This document shows, piece after piece, positions 16,974 to 24,351 of a stretch of DNA of 64,000 nucleotides (the stretch's first letter is position 1; each line of letters begins with the position of its first letter). This stretch comes from Rubrivivax sp. Lineage in GTDB: Bacteria > Pseudomonadota > Gammaproteobacteria > Burkholderiales > Burkholderiaceae_C. The stretch is taken from positions 62,001 to 126,000 of the forward strand of contig JAIXWM010000085.1 of the NCBI GenBank assembly GCA_027491255.1, given 5' to 3'. The position numbers and the translations under genes are program-made. Under the pieces are notes generated by a model that was not told where the DNA came from, did no database searches, and worked only from the letters and a program-made list of their open reading frames with translations.

Positions 16974-17741
16974 ATGAATCCCGACCTCCCTCCCGCCCTC
17001 ACCCGCTTCCTCGTGCGCGACCGCGTCGCCGTCATCACCGGCGGGGCGCAGGGCATCGGTCTGGCCGCGGCCCGCGCGCTGCACGACGCCGGCGCCGAGG
17101 TCTGGCTGCTCGACCGCGACATCGACACCGCCCGGCGGGCCGCAGCGACGATGGCACGCGCGCAGGCGCTGGCGGTCGACGTCGGCGACGCCGACTCGAT
17201 CGACCGCGCTTTCGACACGGTGGGCAGCCGGTGCCGGCGCATCGACATCCTGGTGGCGAACGCCGGGGCGTCGATCCGGCGCCCGGCGCTGGAGCTGACG
17301 CTGGCCGAGTGGAACCAGGTGCTCGCCGTCAACCTGACCGGCAGCTTCCTGTGCGCACGCGCCGCCGCGGCGCGCATGCCGGCCGAGGGGGGCGCAATCG
17401 TCGCCACAACCTCGGTCATGGGCCTGTCGGGCGGCGGCCCCTACCCCAACCCGGCCTACCACGCGACCAAGGGCGCCCTGGTCAACCTGACGCGCTCGCT
17501 GGCGGTGGAGTGGGCTGCACGCGGCATCCGCGTGAACGCCGTCGCACCCACGTGGACACGCACCGGGTTCATCGGCGCGCTCGGCGCCGAGACGCTGGGG
17601 CGCATCGAGGCGCTGATGCCGCTGCGCCGACTCGCCGAGCCCGAGGACGTCGCCAGCGCCATCCTCTACCTCGCCAGCCCCGCCGCCGCCATGGTCACCG
17701 GCCACGTGCTGGCGGTGGACGGGGGATTCCTGGCGCAGTAG
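16974..17741 (+). CDS. SDR-family NAD(P)-dependent oxidoreductase
   Basis: A 255-residue classical short-chain dehydrogenase. Cofactor motif TGGAQGIG is at 22-29, NAGAS follows the fourth strand, the catalytic Ser lies in TTSVMGLSGGG, and the catalytic pair is in NPAYHATKGA. D42 after the second strand (LLDRDID) suggests NAD rather than NADP. The start is an ATG overlapping a TGA of another frame; an in-frame extension upstream runs into the MFS gene's leader and is not protein-like. The convergent hydratase and divergent exporter suggest a small-molecule pathway, but no substrate can be named. Confidence 0.9.
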   Translation: MNPDLPPALTRFLVRDRVAVITGGAQGIGLAAARALHDAGAEVWLLDRDIDTARRAAATMARAQALAVDVGDADSIDRAFDTVGSRCRRIDILVANAGASIRRPALELTLAEWNQVLAVNLTGSFLCARAAAARMPAEGGAIVATTSVMGLSGGGPYPNPAYHATKGALVNLTRSLAVEWAARGIRVNAVAPTWTRTGFIGALGAETLGRIEALMPLRRLAEPEDVASAILYLASPAAAMVTGHVLAVDGGFLAQ

Positions 17742-17820
17742 CGGGGGACGCTTCGGCCTCGCAAGCCCAGAGCGGGCGAGAGCCGGACGCGGGCGCCCGC
17801 CCGCGGGAGGGACGTCAAAG
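17742..17820. other. short spacer after the SDR gene
   Basis: Seventy-nine bases between the SDR stop codon and repeat copy B. It contains a short inverted repeat, GCGGGCG-type, around GGGCGCCCGC at about 17791-17800, but no T-tract and no gene. Confidence 0.3.
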
Positions 17821-18003
17821 GTTGATCGTCGTTGCCGCCGCGCTCGAAAAGCGCGTCGAAACGGCTCATGCCCCGGCGCAACCCGCAGCCACGGCTCGGG
17901 CCCTGGCCCTGGCCCTGGCGCTGGCGAGGAATTGCAAAGACGAGACGGGGTGCCCTGGTGTGCAGGGCGGGCACGGGGAACAGACTCCAGGCCCCTCAAT
18001 CAA
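17821..18003 (-). repeat. intergenic hairpin repeat, copy B
   Basis: Homologous to 14956-15119 in the same orientation. Shared blocks on the plus strand include GGCGCAA, GCAGCCA, a GGAATTGCA-like block, GTGCAGGGCGGGCACGGGGA and the terminal CCTCA. It is slightly longer because a CCCTGG unit is repeated three times at about 17910-17929. The right end again provides the stop codon of the minus-strand gene beside it (17996-17998). It sits between two convergent genes, where it might end transcription from either side. Confidence 0.68.
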
Positions 18004-18796
18004 GGAGAGTCACCGCCACGCGCCCGAGCGCACCGTAGTCGGCTTCGACGCGATCGCCTGGCACCACCTCCAGCGGCACCATGCAGGTGCCGGTGGACAC
18101 GGTCTGCCCCGCGTGCAGCGCGATGCCGCGGGCTGACAGTTCATTGACCATCCAGGTCAGCGCCAGGCGCGGGTCACCCAGGACCGCCCGGCCTTCGCCT
18201 TCGCGCCGGTAGCGCGACGGGCCGTCGGCTGCAAACACCGTCGCATGCACGCGGTGCGCGGCCAGGTCCAGGGCGCGCCAGCCCTCGGGCGCGGCGGGCC
18301 CGAAGACGAAGACACCGCAGCAGGCATCGTCGGCGAGCAGCTGGGCCAGCCCGGCACGCGCGAAATCGGCGTAGCGCGAGTCGGGCAGCTCGATGGCAGG
18401 GTGCAGCGTGGCCACCGCCGCCATCACCTCGGCGGTCTGGCGTGGCGCTTGGCGCGGTGGCAGGTCAAGCCCGAAGCGGAAGGCGAATTCCGGCTCGGCC
18501 ACGCGCATGCGGTTGCCGCGCAGCGAGACCGGCTCGCCCGGCGGGCGCACGAAACTCGTCAGGATGCGTCCCGGCAGCGGCCCCGGCACGCCGATGTGGG
18601 CCTGGCCGACGGTGCTCGTGGCGGCGATCTTCCACCCGACCACGGACTGGCTGGCCACGGCCGGCAGTTCGGCCTGGACCGCGTGTCCCTGGTCAGCGTC
18701 GAGCGGGCGCAACGGCGCGGGCAGCGCGTCCAGCGTCGTGCCCGCCTGGCGGTGCTGCCAGAGCAGCTGGGCGGCTTCACGAAAAGGGTGGAACAT
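17996..18796 (-). CDS. 2-keto-4-pentenoate hydratase-like protein (FAH fold)
   Basis: 266 residues of the hydratase/decarboxylase branch (MhpD, DmpE/DmpH) of the fumarylacetoacetate hydrolase fold. Seen: VGWKIAATS near residue 55, AEPEFAFRF with the metal-ligand glutamates near 100, and the C-terminal GTCMVPLEVVPGDRVEADYG. Enzymes of this group hydrate or decarboxylate 2-oxo-4-enoates in the lower meta-cleavage pathway. No ring-cleavage genes accompany it, so its pathway is unknown. The ATG at 18796 gives the family length; a longer frame upstream is not protein-like. Its stop lies in repeat copy B. Confidence 0.83.
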   Translation of the reverse strand: MFHPFREAAQLLWQHRQAGTTLDALPAPLRPLDADQGHAVQAELPAVASQSVVGWKIAATSTVGQAHIGVPGPLPGRILTSFVRPPGEPVSLRGNRMRVAEPEFAFRFGLDLPPRQAPRQTAEVMAAVATLHPAIELPDSRYADFARAGLAQLLADDACCGVFVFGPAAPEGWRALDLAAHRVHATVFAADGPSRYRREGEGRAVLGDPRLALTWMVNELSARGIALHAGQTVSTGTCMVPLEVVPGDRVEADYGALGRVAVTLLD

Positions 18797-18995
18797 GGAC
18801 CGGCCTCGTCTGGAGTCGTGCGATGTCCACGCATTGTGCGATCGAGCCGACCGGCCGGCAGCGTGAGGAAGGTGTCCGCGCGGCGGGCGGCCTGACGCCG
18901 TCGTTGCCACGGGGCCCATGCCCCGGTACGGCACAGCAGGGGACATTGCGCGCTGCCTGTACCGCATCGCTGGGCACCGACTTAAACTCATCGGC
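18797..18995. promoter_or_regulatory. divergent promoter region, hydratase gene and copper island
   Basis: A 199-base spacer. On the plus strand TAAACT (18983-18988) lies seven bases before the ATG of the DUF2946-like gene, a good -10 position for a nearly leaderless transcript; the -35 is weak. A GGGGC/GCCCC arm pair at 18910-18922 is visible. No recognisable CueR- or CopR-type operator was found. Confidence 0.4.
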
Positions 18996-19442
18996 ATGAG
19001 GCTCCGCTTGCACGTGATGTTGTGCTGGTTGCTGCTGGTGGCTCTGCCCCTGCAGGGCTGGGCCGCTTCCAGCATGGCGCTTTGCGCGACTGCGCACACC
19101 GGCGTGCGCGATGCCAGCGGCCCGATGGCTGTCGCCTCGCCGGCCGCACATCCACCCTGCCACACGCACGCCCAGTTCGGTCACGACGAGACCGGGCACG
19201 AGCAGGCAACCGCGCGCCCAGCCGTCGGACAGGGCCATGCGACCGCGCCCGATCCGAGCCCTGCGGCGCTCAGCGCGGGAGGGTGCGCGCTGTGCGCCTT
19301 GTGCGCGCACGCCACCTCCAGCCTGCCATCGGCCGGCTGCGCCTGCCCTGCGCCGAATGTCGGCCGTGGGTTCGAGCCCGCGCCGCGGACGCTGCCGGCG
19401 CTCAGTTTCCTGACCCCCGGGGTCGAGCGACCTCCACGCTGA
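18996..19442 (+). CDS. small exported Cys/His-rich protein, DUF2946-like
   Basis: 148 residues with a signal peptide (RLRLHVMLCWLLLVALPLQG, cleavage near ASSMA) and a secreted part rich in Cys and His: CHTHAQFGHDETGHEQ, then GGCALCALCAH and AGCACPA, ending in ERPPR. This layout matches the DUF2946 family, small periplasmic proteins often found beside copper-resistance genes. The cysteines and histidines could bind Cu+; direct evidence is lacking. It is the first gene of the copper island and starts seven bases after a -10-like element. Confidence 0.68.
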   Translation: MRLRLHVMLCWLLLVALPLQGWAASSMALCATAHTGVRDASGPMAVASPAAHPPCHTHAQFGHDETGHEQATARPAVGQGHATAPDPSPAALSAGGCALCALCAHATSSLPSAGCACPAPNVGRGFEPAPRTLPALSFLTPGVERPPR

Positions 19443-19788
19443 AGCCGGCCTGCGCTGCGCGCGGCACTCGCCGTACCGCATCCTGGCGAGCCGGGCAGGT
19501 TCAGTCGCACCAACCTGGGGCTACCCAGGCCTCGTTGTCGCAACCAGCCCGCCTGTCTCTGCCATCGATCCCGCACCGATGGGCGCCCGACGCCCTTTGG
19601 AGCCCCGCATGACTTCGAGCATTCCGACTTCCCAGCCGGCGGATCGCCCCGCCGCCGGCCACCCCGCCGCGCCTGGCACCGAAACGCGCAGCGACCTCGT
19701 GTTCTCGAGAAGGCACCGGGCCGCCCCAGGTTTGCTTGGCAGGCGCCACGGACGGACCGGGCGCAACGCGTGGCCGGTGAGTCCTGAC
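19443..19788 (+). other. copper-island spacer with a small hairpin
   Basis: About 350 bases between the first two copper-island genes. CCTGGG (19514-19519) and CCCAGG (19524-19529) form a perfect hairpin with loop GCTA. The reading frame of the next gene is open back to 19579, and an ATG at 19609 has GGAG upstream, so part of this stretch may be coding if that start is used. Nothing else recognisable was seen. Confidence 0.35.
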
Positions 19789-20232
19789 ATGCGCCACGCC
19801 GTGTGGCTGGTGCTGGCGGCCGCAGCCGCGGCTCCCGTGGCCGCCAGCGGGCCGGACGTACCCGCGCGCCCGACTGCGTGGCAGGCGCAGGCCGACGTGC
19901 CCCCGCTGCGCCACGAATCGGCTTTCTCGACCTACCGTCCCCACGTCGACACTGCGGTGGGAGACTGGCGTGCCACCAACCAGACCGTCAACCGCATCGG
20001 CGGCTGGCGCGCCTACGGGCGCGAAGCAGGCGCACCGCTGCAGCCCCTGCCGCCCCTGCACCGCGACGGGACACGGCCGGCCGGCAGCCCACCGCCGGCC
20101 ACGGCTGCGCCACCCGCGCGGCACAGCGGGACGCATGACGACGCCAGCGAGCCAGCCCGCCCGGGCTCGCCCGCAGGCGCCGCGGGGCATGGAGGTCATG
20201 GGACGCACCACCCCTCGAGGGCCCGGCCATGA
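19789..20232 (+). CDS. small exported protein of copper cluster
   Basis: 147 residues. A signal peptide (MRHAVWLVLAAAAAAPVAAS) is followed by a compact motif, ESAFSTYRPHVDTAVGDWR then ATNQTVNRIGGWRAYGRE, and by a low-complexity tail rich in Pro, Ala, Gly and His ending in GHGGHGTHHPS. I recall similar YRP...WR...NRIGGW proteins just upstream of TolC-like genes in beta-proteobacterial metal clusters, but no function is established to my knowledge. The His-rich tail may bind metal. An ATG at 19609 with GGAG is an alternative start, but would bury the signal peptide. Its stop overlaps the next start as ATGA. Confidence 0.66.
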   Translation: MRHAVWLVLAAAAAAPVAASGPDVPARPTAWQAQADVPPLRHESAFSTYRPHVDTAVGDWRATNQTVNRIGGWRAYGREAGAPLQPLPPLHRDGTRPAGSPPPATAAPPARHSGTHDDASEPARPGSPAGAAGHGGHGTHHPSRARP

Positions 20233-21719
20233 ACCCGTCGCACGCACCAGCCGGCCGCCTCAGCACAGGCATCGCCCCGCCGACCCGGCACCGCAGCGCG
20301 CAACGGCGGTCTTGGCGCACACCTGCGCGTGCAGCCACCGTGCTCGCGCTCGCCCTCGCGCTCGGCGCCTGCGCCTCGCTGCAGCCTGAGGCCGCTTTCG
20401 AGCCGGTACGCGAACTCGCGCGCCAGCATGTCGCCCAGGACCTGCAGCACGCCGCCACGCCGCAGCAGGCCGAGACGCTCGCCCGGCGCGTCGACGCGCT
20501 GCTGGCGCGTCCGTTGTCGGCCGACGATGCGGTGCAGGTCGCGCTGCTGAACCACCGCGGGCTGCAGGCCGCGTTCGAGGACCTCGGCATCGCTGAGGCC
20601 GACCGCGTCCAGGCGCTGCGCCTGCCGAACCCGGGCCTGACGCTCGGCCGCACGCGCAGCGGCGAAGAGCGCGAGACCGAATGGAGCCTGCACCTGGCCC
20701 TGGATCGCCTGCTTGCCCTGCCGCAGCGGCGCGCGGCCGCGCAGCTGCAGCTGCGCCAGGTGCAGGCTGGCGTGGCGGCGCAGGTGCTCGGCCACGCCGC
20801 CGACACGCGCAAGGCCTGGGTTCAGGCCGTCGCGGCCGAGGAGACGGTGCGCTACGCGCGACAGGTGATGGACGCCGCCGAGGCCGGCGCAGAACTCGCC
20901 CGCCGCATGACGGCGGCCGGCAATTTCAACAAGCTGCAGCGGGCGCGCGAGCAGGGCTTCTACGCTGATGCGGCGCTGAACCTCGCGCGAGCGCAGCAGG
21001 CTCAAATCGCCGCGCGTGAGCGCCTGACGCGGCTGCTCGGCCTGTGGGGCGCCCAGACCGCCTACCAGCTGCCCGCGCGCCTGCCGGACCTGCCACCCGA
21101 GCCGGCCGCACTGCCCGACCTCGAGCGCCGCGCGATCGAGCAGCGCCTGGACGTCCAGGGCGCGCTGCAGGCGGCCGACGAGACGGCGCAGCGCCTGGGA
21201 CTGACCCGCGCGACGCGACTGGCGGGCGGACTCGAGCTCGGGCTGGCCGGCGCGCGCGGCCACGACGGGACGCGCAGCAGCGGCTGGGAGTTCGGCTTCG
21301 AGCTGCCCTTGTTCGACCCGGGCGACGCGCGCGTCGCGCGCGCCGAGGCCACGTACCGGCAGGCGCTGCACCGCGCCACCCAGGTGGCCGTGGACGCGCG
21401 CTCCGAGGTGCGCGAGGCTTGGAGCGCGCAGCGCACCGCCTGGGACATCGCGCGCCACCACCGCGAAGAAATCGTGCCGCTGCGGCGCCAGATCGCCGAG
21501 GAGAACCTGTTGCGCTACAACGGGATGCTGATCGGCGTGTTCGAGCTGCTGGCCGACGCACGCGCCCAGATCGCGGCCGTGCACGGGGCGATCGAGGCCT
21601 TGCGCGACTTCTGGCTCGCAGACGCCAACCTGCGCATGGCGATGATCGGCAAGCCCCATCTGAGCGCGGGCGTGGCCCCGACCCTGGCCGCCCCGGCTGC
21701 CGACACCGCGGGGCATTGA
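20229..21719 (+). CDS. TolC/CusC-family outer-membrane efflux lipoprotein
   Basis: 496 residues. After a basic leader, LALALGACASLQPEA fits a signal-peptidase II lipobox, so the mature protein should be lipid-anchored. The rest shows the two tandem outer-membrane-efflux repeats with long helices (PVRELARQHVAQDLQ through RMTAAGNFNKLQRAREQGFYADAALNLARAQ). Such trimers form the outer-membrane channel of CzcCBA/CusCBA pumps. No RND pump or membrane-fusion partner lies nearby, so it must either work with a distant pump or have another role in this copper island. Translationally coupled to the preceding gene. Confidence 0.88.
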   Translation: MNPSHAPAGRLSTGIAPPTRHRSAQRRSWRTPARAATVLALALALGACASLQPEAAFEPVRELARQHVAQDLQHAATPQQAETLARRVDALLARPLSADDAVQVALLNHRGLQAAFEDLGIAEADRVQALRLPNPGLTLGRTRSGEERETEWSLHLALDRLLALPQRRAAAQLQLRQVQAGVAAQVLGHAADTRKAWVQAVAAEETVRYARQVMDAAEAGAELARRMTAAGNFNKLQRAREQGFYADAALNLARAQQAQIAARERLTRLLGLWGAQTAYQLPARLPDLPPEPAALPDLERRAIEQRLDVQGALQAADETAQRLGLTRATRLAGGLELGLAGARGHDGTRSSGWEFGFELPLFDPGDARVARAEATYRQALHRATQVAVDARSEVREAWSAQRTAWDIARHHREEIVPLRRQIAEENLLRYNGMLIGVFELLADARAQIAAVHGAIEALRDFWLADANLRMAMIGKPHLSAGVAPTLAAPAADTAGH

Positions 21720-21825
21720 CGATGCAGCCCCGGACCATGCCTCGTGCCGTGCACAGCCGCGCATCTACCCACGCCCTGGCCGCACCGGGCCGGGCTTGTC
21801 CTGCACCCGAACCGGAGGATTGCCG

Positions 21826-23247
21826 ATGAACCGCCGCCGCCAACTCCTGGGCGCCGCCGGCGCCCTCACCGCCGCGGTCGCGGCCGCGGGGGTCAGCCGC
21901 GCCGCGCTGGCCGCCTTGCCCGAGCCCGTGCTGCAGACGCGGCCCGACACCATGCCGCCGCTGCAGCCGGCCACCGGACGGCCCTACCGCCCGGTGGTCA
22001 CGCTCAACGGCTGGACGCTGCCCTGGCGCATGCGCGACGGCGTGAAGGAGTTCCACCTCGTCGCCGAGCCCGTGGTGCGCGAGATGGCGCCCGGCTTCAA
22101 GGCCCACCTGTGGGGCTACAACGGCCAGAGCCCGGGCCCGACGATCGAGGTCGTCGACGGCGACCGGGTGCGCATCTACGTCACCAACCGGCTGGGCGAG
22201 CTGACCAGCATCCACTGGCACGGCCAGCGCCTGCCCAACGGCATGGACGGCGTCACCGGGCTCACCCAACCCGGCATTCCGCCGGGCAAGACCTTCGTCT
22301 ACGAGTTCGAGGCGCGCCGCCCCGGCACTTTCATGTACCACCCGCACGCCGACGAGATGGTGCAGATGGCCATGGGCATGATGGGCTTCTGGGTCACGCA
22401 CCCGAAGGCCCCGCACCCGCTGATCGAAGAAGTCGACCGCGACTTCTGCTTCCTGCTGGCCAGCTACGACATCGACCCGGGCAGCTACACGCCCAAGGTC
22501 ATGACGATGCTCGACTTCAACCTCTGGGCCTGGAACTCGCGCATCTTCCCCGGCATCGACCCGCTGGTGGTGCGGCACATGGACAAGGTGCGCATCCGCG
22601 TGGGCAACCTGACGATGACCAACCACCCGATCCACCTGCACGGGCACGAGTTCACCGTCACCGGCACCGACGGCGGCCCGACGCCGCCGGGCTCGCGCTG
22701 GCCCGAGGTGACGGCCGACGTCGCGGTCGGCCAGATGCGGCAGCTCGACTTCCTGGCCGACGAGGAGGGCGACTGGGCCTTCCACTGCCACAAGAGCCAC
22801 CACACGATGAACGCGATGGGCCACGGCGTGCCGACGATGATCGGCGTGGACCACAGCGGGATTGCCGGGCGCATCAACCGCCTGATCCCCGACTACATGG
22901 TGATGGGCGAGCGCGGCATGAAGGACATGACCGAGATGGAGATGCCGCTGCCCGACAACACCGCGCCAATGATGGCCGGCCAGGGCCCCTTTGGCGCCGT
23001 GGGCATGGGCGGCATGTTCTCGGTGTTGAAGGTGCGGCGCGGGCAGAAGCCCGGCGACTACAGCGACCCCGGCTGGTTCGCGCACCCCCCGGGCACCGTG
23101 GCCCACGAATACACCGGCGACGCGCCCGAACCCACGCGCCCTGCGGCCGCACCCGGCCGGGGCTCGATGCCCGCCGCCACGCCGTCGGCGCCCGCGGTGG
23201 AGGTGCAGATCCGCAAGCCCGGCGGCGGCCACGGGGGCCACCACTGA
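21826..23247 (+). CDS. Tat-exported multicopper oxidase
   Basis: 473 residues. A twin-arginine leader (NRRRQLLGAAGAL) directs export of the folded enzyme. The copper sites are visible: HWHG (130-133), HPH (172-174), HPIHLHGH (267-274) and HCHKSHHTMNAM (320-331), the last with the Cys, His and Met of type-1 copper. A Met-rich stretch MKDMTEMEMPLP with later MMAGQGPFGAVGMGGM could capture Cu+. It likely oxidises Cu+ in the periplasm. GGAGG lies seven bases before the ATG. With about 470 residues it is closer to the shorter laccase-like copper oxidases than to 600-residue CopA. The C-terminus ends in GGGHGGHH, a possible metal tail. Confidence 0.92.
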   Translation: MNRRRQLLGAAGALTAAVAAAGVSRAALAALPEPVLQTRPDTMPPLQPATGRPYRPVVTLNGWTLPWRMRDGVKEFHLVAEPVVREMAPGFKAHLWGYNGQSPGPTIEVVDGDRVRIYVTNRLGELTSIHWHGQRLPNGMDGVTGLTQPGIPPGKTFVYEFEARRPGTFMYHPHADEMVQMAMGMMGFWVTHPKAPHPLIEEVDRDFCFLLASYDIDPGSYTPKVMTMLDFNLWAWNSRIFPGIDPLVVRHMDKVRIRVGNLTMTNHPIHLHGHEFTVTGTDGGPTPPGSRWPEVTADVAVGQMRQLDFLADEEGDWAFHCHKSHHTMNAMGHGVPTMIGVDHSGIAGRINRLIPDYMVMGERGMKDMTEMEMPLPDNTAPMMAGQGPFGAVGMGGMFSVLKVRRGQKPGDYSDPGWFAHPPGTVAHEYTGDAPEPTRPAAAPGRGSMPAATPSAPAVEVQIRKPGGGHGGHH

Positions 23248-23286
23248 CGCGCCCCGGCCCATGACCCCCTTACCAGGAAGACCACG

Positions 23287-23793
23287 ATGAAGACATTCAC
23301 CCTTCCCCTCGCGCTGGCCCTGGCGCTGAGCCCCTGCGCCACCGTCTTCGCGCACGGCGACACGCCCCACGCCAGCCGGCCGGCCCACGCCGCCAAGGAG
23401 CAGAAGCCCTGGGGCATTGCCGGCGACGCCGCGCGCGTGCAGCGCACGATCGAGATCCGCATGGGCGACGACATGCGCTTTCGGCCCGGACGCATCGAGG
23501 TGCGTCAGGGCGAGACCGTGCGCCTGCGCGTGCGCAACGGCGGCCGCGTGATGCACGAACTCGTCATCGGCACGCGCCAGGAGCTCGAGGAGCACGCCGC
23601 GCTGATGAAGAAGTTCCCGAACATGGAGCACGACGAGCCCTGGATGGCCCACGTCGGCCCCGGTCGATCGGGCGAGATCGTCTGGACCTTCAACCGCGCC
23701 GGCGAGTTCGACTTCGCCTGCCTGATCGCCGGCCACTACGAGGCCGGCATGACCGGACGCATCATCGTGGCCGCGGCACCGCCGGCGCGCTGA
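23287..23793 (+). CDS. periplasmic cupredoxin (CopI-like)
   Basis: 168 residues with a cleavable signal peptide (core TLPLALALALSPCATVFA). The mature part is a blue-copper fold: MRFRPGRIEVRQGETVRLRVRN, then the ligand histidine in VMHELVIG, and the C-terminal loop FDFACLIAGHYEAGM, which supplies Cys, His and Met ligands. It resembles the copper-tolerance cupredoxin CopI. It probably buffers or shuttles copper between the oxidase and other partners in the periplasm. AGGAAG precedes the ATG, 39 bases after the oxidase stop. Confidence 0.9.
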   Translation: MKTFTLPLALALALSPCATVFAHGDTPHASRPAHAAKEQKPWGIAGDAARVQRTIEIRMGDDMRFRPGRIEVRQGETVRLRVRNGGRVMHELVIGTRQELEEHAALMKKFPNMEHDEPWMAHVGPGRSGEIVWTFNRAGEFDFACLIAGHYEAGMTGRIIVAAAPPAR

Positions 23794-23886
23794 AGCGCAG
23801 GCATGGCGCCCGGCGCTTTCACGCCACCCGACCCTTCGCAGGCGAACCCGACCCCGCGACCTCGCCCCGCCACCCAGGAGCCCGAC

Positions 23887-24279
23887 ATGAACCCCACTCC
23901 TTGCCGACTCATCCCGATGCCCTCGCACCTGCTGGGTGCGGCCCTGTGCATCCTGGCGCTTGCCACCACCCACCCCGACGCGGCGGCGCAAGCCGCGGGC
24001 GGCAGTCACGCGGGCCACGGCGCCGCCACCCCGGCCGCAGCGGCGCCCGCCAGCGCCGAGTGGGCCGAGGCCGAGGTGCGCCGCCTCGATGCCGCCAATG
24101 GCCGTGTCACCCTGCGTCACGGCCCGATCCGCAGCCTGGACATGCCGCCGATGACCATGGTCTTCCAAGTGCGCGATCCAGCGCGACTGGCCGCGCTGAG
24201 GAACGGGGACAGGATCCGGTTCCAGGCCGTCGCCGAGGACGGGAAGTATTTCTTGACGCAGATCGAGAAACAGCCTTGA
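23887..24279 (+). CDS. CusF-like periplasmic copper-binding protein
   Basis: 130 residues. A signal peptide ends at about residue 35 (DAAAQA), followed by a His-containing linker (GGSHAGHGA) and a small OB-fold domain, EVRRLDAANGRVTLRHGPI, then LDMPPMTMVFQV. The MPPMTM motif with the preceding aromatic/His region is the Cu+/Ag+ site of CusF. It should act as a periplasmic copper chaperone. AGGAG is six bases before the ATG. It lies 72 bases before the P-type ATPase that exports Cu+ into the same compartment. Confidence 0.9.
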   Translation: MNPTPCRLIPMPSHLLGAALCILALATTHPDAAAQAAGGSHAGHGAATPAAAAPASAEWAEAEVRRLDAANGRVTLRHGPIRSLDMPPMTMVFQVRDPARLAALRNGDRIRFQAVAEDGKYFLTQIEKQP

Positions 24280-24351
24280 GGCGTCGGCTCCGCGCACTGG
24301 CGCAGGTCTATCCTCGGACATGCGCATCGCATCGGCACTGCCGGCACTGAA

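Noticed and set aside
17905..17930. Short CCCTGG tandem repeat as a separate microsatellite
   Set aside because: It lies inside repeat copy B and is best described as local expansion within that element.
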